A DNA stretch of 6,249 nucleotides from an uncultured Aquimarina sp. GTDB taxonomy: Bacteria > Bacteroidota > Bacteroidia > Flavobacteriales > Flavobacteriaceae. The notes under the pieces were generated by a model. The model was not told the origin of the DNA and made no database searches. It was given only the letters and a program-made list of their open reading frames with translations. The translations under genes were made by a program, and so were the position numbers. Location: contig CALGNG010000315.1 of the NCBI GenBank assembly GCA_937958735.1, positions 1 to 6,249 of the forward strand. The letters run 5' to 3'. Shown here in pieces: positions 5,839 through 6,249 of the stretch (its first letter is position 1; each line of letters starts with the position of its first letter).

Positions 5839-6249
5839 TTATAATACTTCTGCTGTTTTTTCTACTTTAAGAATTCTTGGGTTGTTAGCATCCATAGACA
5901 AATATATTTCTAAAATATATTCCCAAATTACTCTATTGTTCTTAGGAACATTTAGAGTTAATAGGTGTTTTCCTTTTTTATTTTTAAAACGAATAGCTCC
6001 TATTAGATCGGGATTACCTTGTAGCCAAATTACCTCGGATACGCTTAGTTTACTTTCCAAAACGTCTATAGCTAATTTTTCTTCCATGGCTTTGGATATA
6101 GCTCCAATAGCTAGTTTAAAATTAAGCACTGCCCCCGTAACTTCTATTTCTACCTCGTCTGTATAAGCAACAGTATGCTTGGTGTCTATCCTATATTTTT
6201 TATCTTTAAAAAGCGCTTCTATATTTTGCTCTTCTCCAAAAAGCTTTTT
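5839..6249 (-). CDS. Unrecognised protein, C-terminal 136 residues, cut by the right edge
   Basis: The frame is open from the right edge to a TAA at 5841-5839. A GTG at 6129-6127 could be read as a start giving 96 residues, but the 40 codons upstream of it contain no stop and no ATG, and their composition (KKLFGEEQNIEALFKD..., then an alternating DEVEIEV strand) looks coding, so the real start is most likely outside the window. The visible part is a mix of predicted strands and helices, with a middle helix rich in Ala, Lys and Leu and a segment VIWLQGNPDLIGAIRF. There are no Cys, no transmembrane segment and no motif of a B12 enzyme that I know. It is in the same orientation as the cobalamin genes, 105 bases before cbiX, and may or may not share their transcript. 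No function is assigned. Confidence 0.65.
   Translation of the reverse strand, partial: KKLFGEEQNIEALFKDKKYRIDTKHTVAYTDEVEIEVTGAVLNFKLAIGAISKAMEEKLAIDVLESKLSVSEVIWLQGNPDLIGAIRFKNKKGKHLLTLNVPKNNRVIWEYILEIYLSMDANNPRILKVEKTAEVL

Noticed and set aside
5882..6166. Plus-strand ORF of 94 codons
   Set aside because: Antisense to the unrecognised right-edge ORF. The minus frame is favoured because it is open over 136 codons to the edge, has balanced amino acid use and is co-directional with the operon, although neither frame has a known family.

Overview
The window is a middle section of a cobalamin (vitamin B12) biosynthesis operon from an AT-rich bacterium. All genes lie on the minus strand, so transcription runs from the right edge toward the left edge. 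The low GC content, the A-rich leaders with little or no Shine-Dalgarno sequence, and the set of genes together (long CbiX, CobW, PduO-type adenosyltransferase, fused CobJ-CobH, BluB) fit a member of the Bacteroidota, most likely Flavobacteriia. That placement is inference from composition and gene content, not from a marker gene.

In order of transcription: (1) the 3' part of an unrecognised protein that runs in from the right edge (6249-5839); (2) a 105-base gap containing a 12-base perfect palindrome; (3) a long CbiX-type sirohydrochlorin cobaltochelatase (5733-4795); (4) a 136-base AT-rich gap; (5) a CobW-type G3E GTPase metallochaperone with a histidine-rich loop (4658-3567); (6) a PduO-type corrinoid adenosyltransferase (3557-2973); (7) the precorrin-2 C20-methyltransferase CobI (2967-2260); (8) a fusion of the CobJ C17-methyltransferase with the CobH precorrin-8X methylmutase (2267-897); (9) BluB, the 5,6-dimethylbenzimidazole synthase (897-244); (10) the first 80 codons of the CobL/CbiE precorrin-6Y/precorrin-7 methyltransferase (242-1), cut by the left edge. 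From cobW to cobL the genes overlap or are at most 9 bases apart, which is the signature of one translationally coupled polycistronic message.

Together the products carry out cobalt handling (CobW), cobalt insertion into sirohydrochlorin (CbiX), ring methylations at C20 and C17 and then C5/C15 (CobI, CobJ, CobL), methyl migration to hydrogenobyrinic or cobyrinic acid (CobH domain), formation of the lower ligand (BluB) and adenosylation of the cobalt (PduO type). The mixture is noteworthy: CbiX implies early cobalt insertion as in the anaerobic route, whereas BluB needs oxygen and CobW is usually associated with the CobNST late-insertion route. CobM, CobK, amidation and nucleotide-loop genes are not in this window.

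This is largely a recognisable B12 operon. I see no mobile element, CRISPR array, RNA gene or convincing cobalamin riboswitch. The least explained items are the partial upstream ORF, the two regulatory-looking gaps, and the CobW/CbiX pairing.
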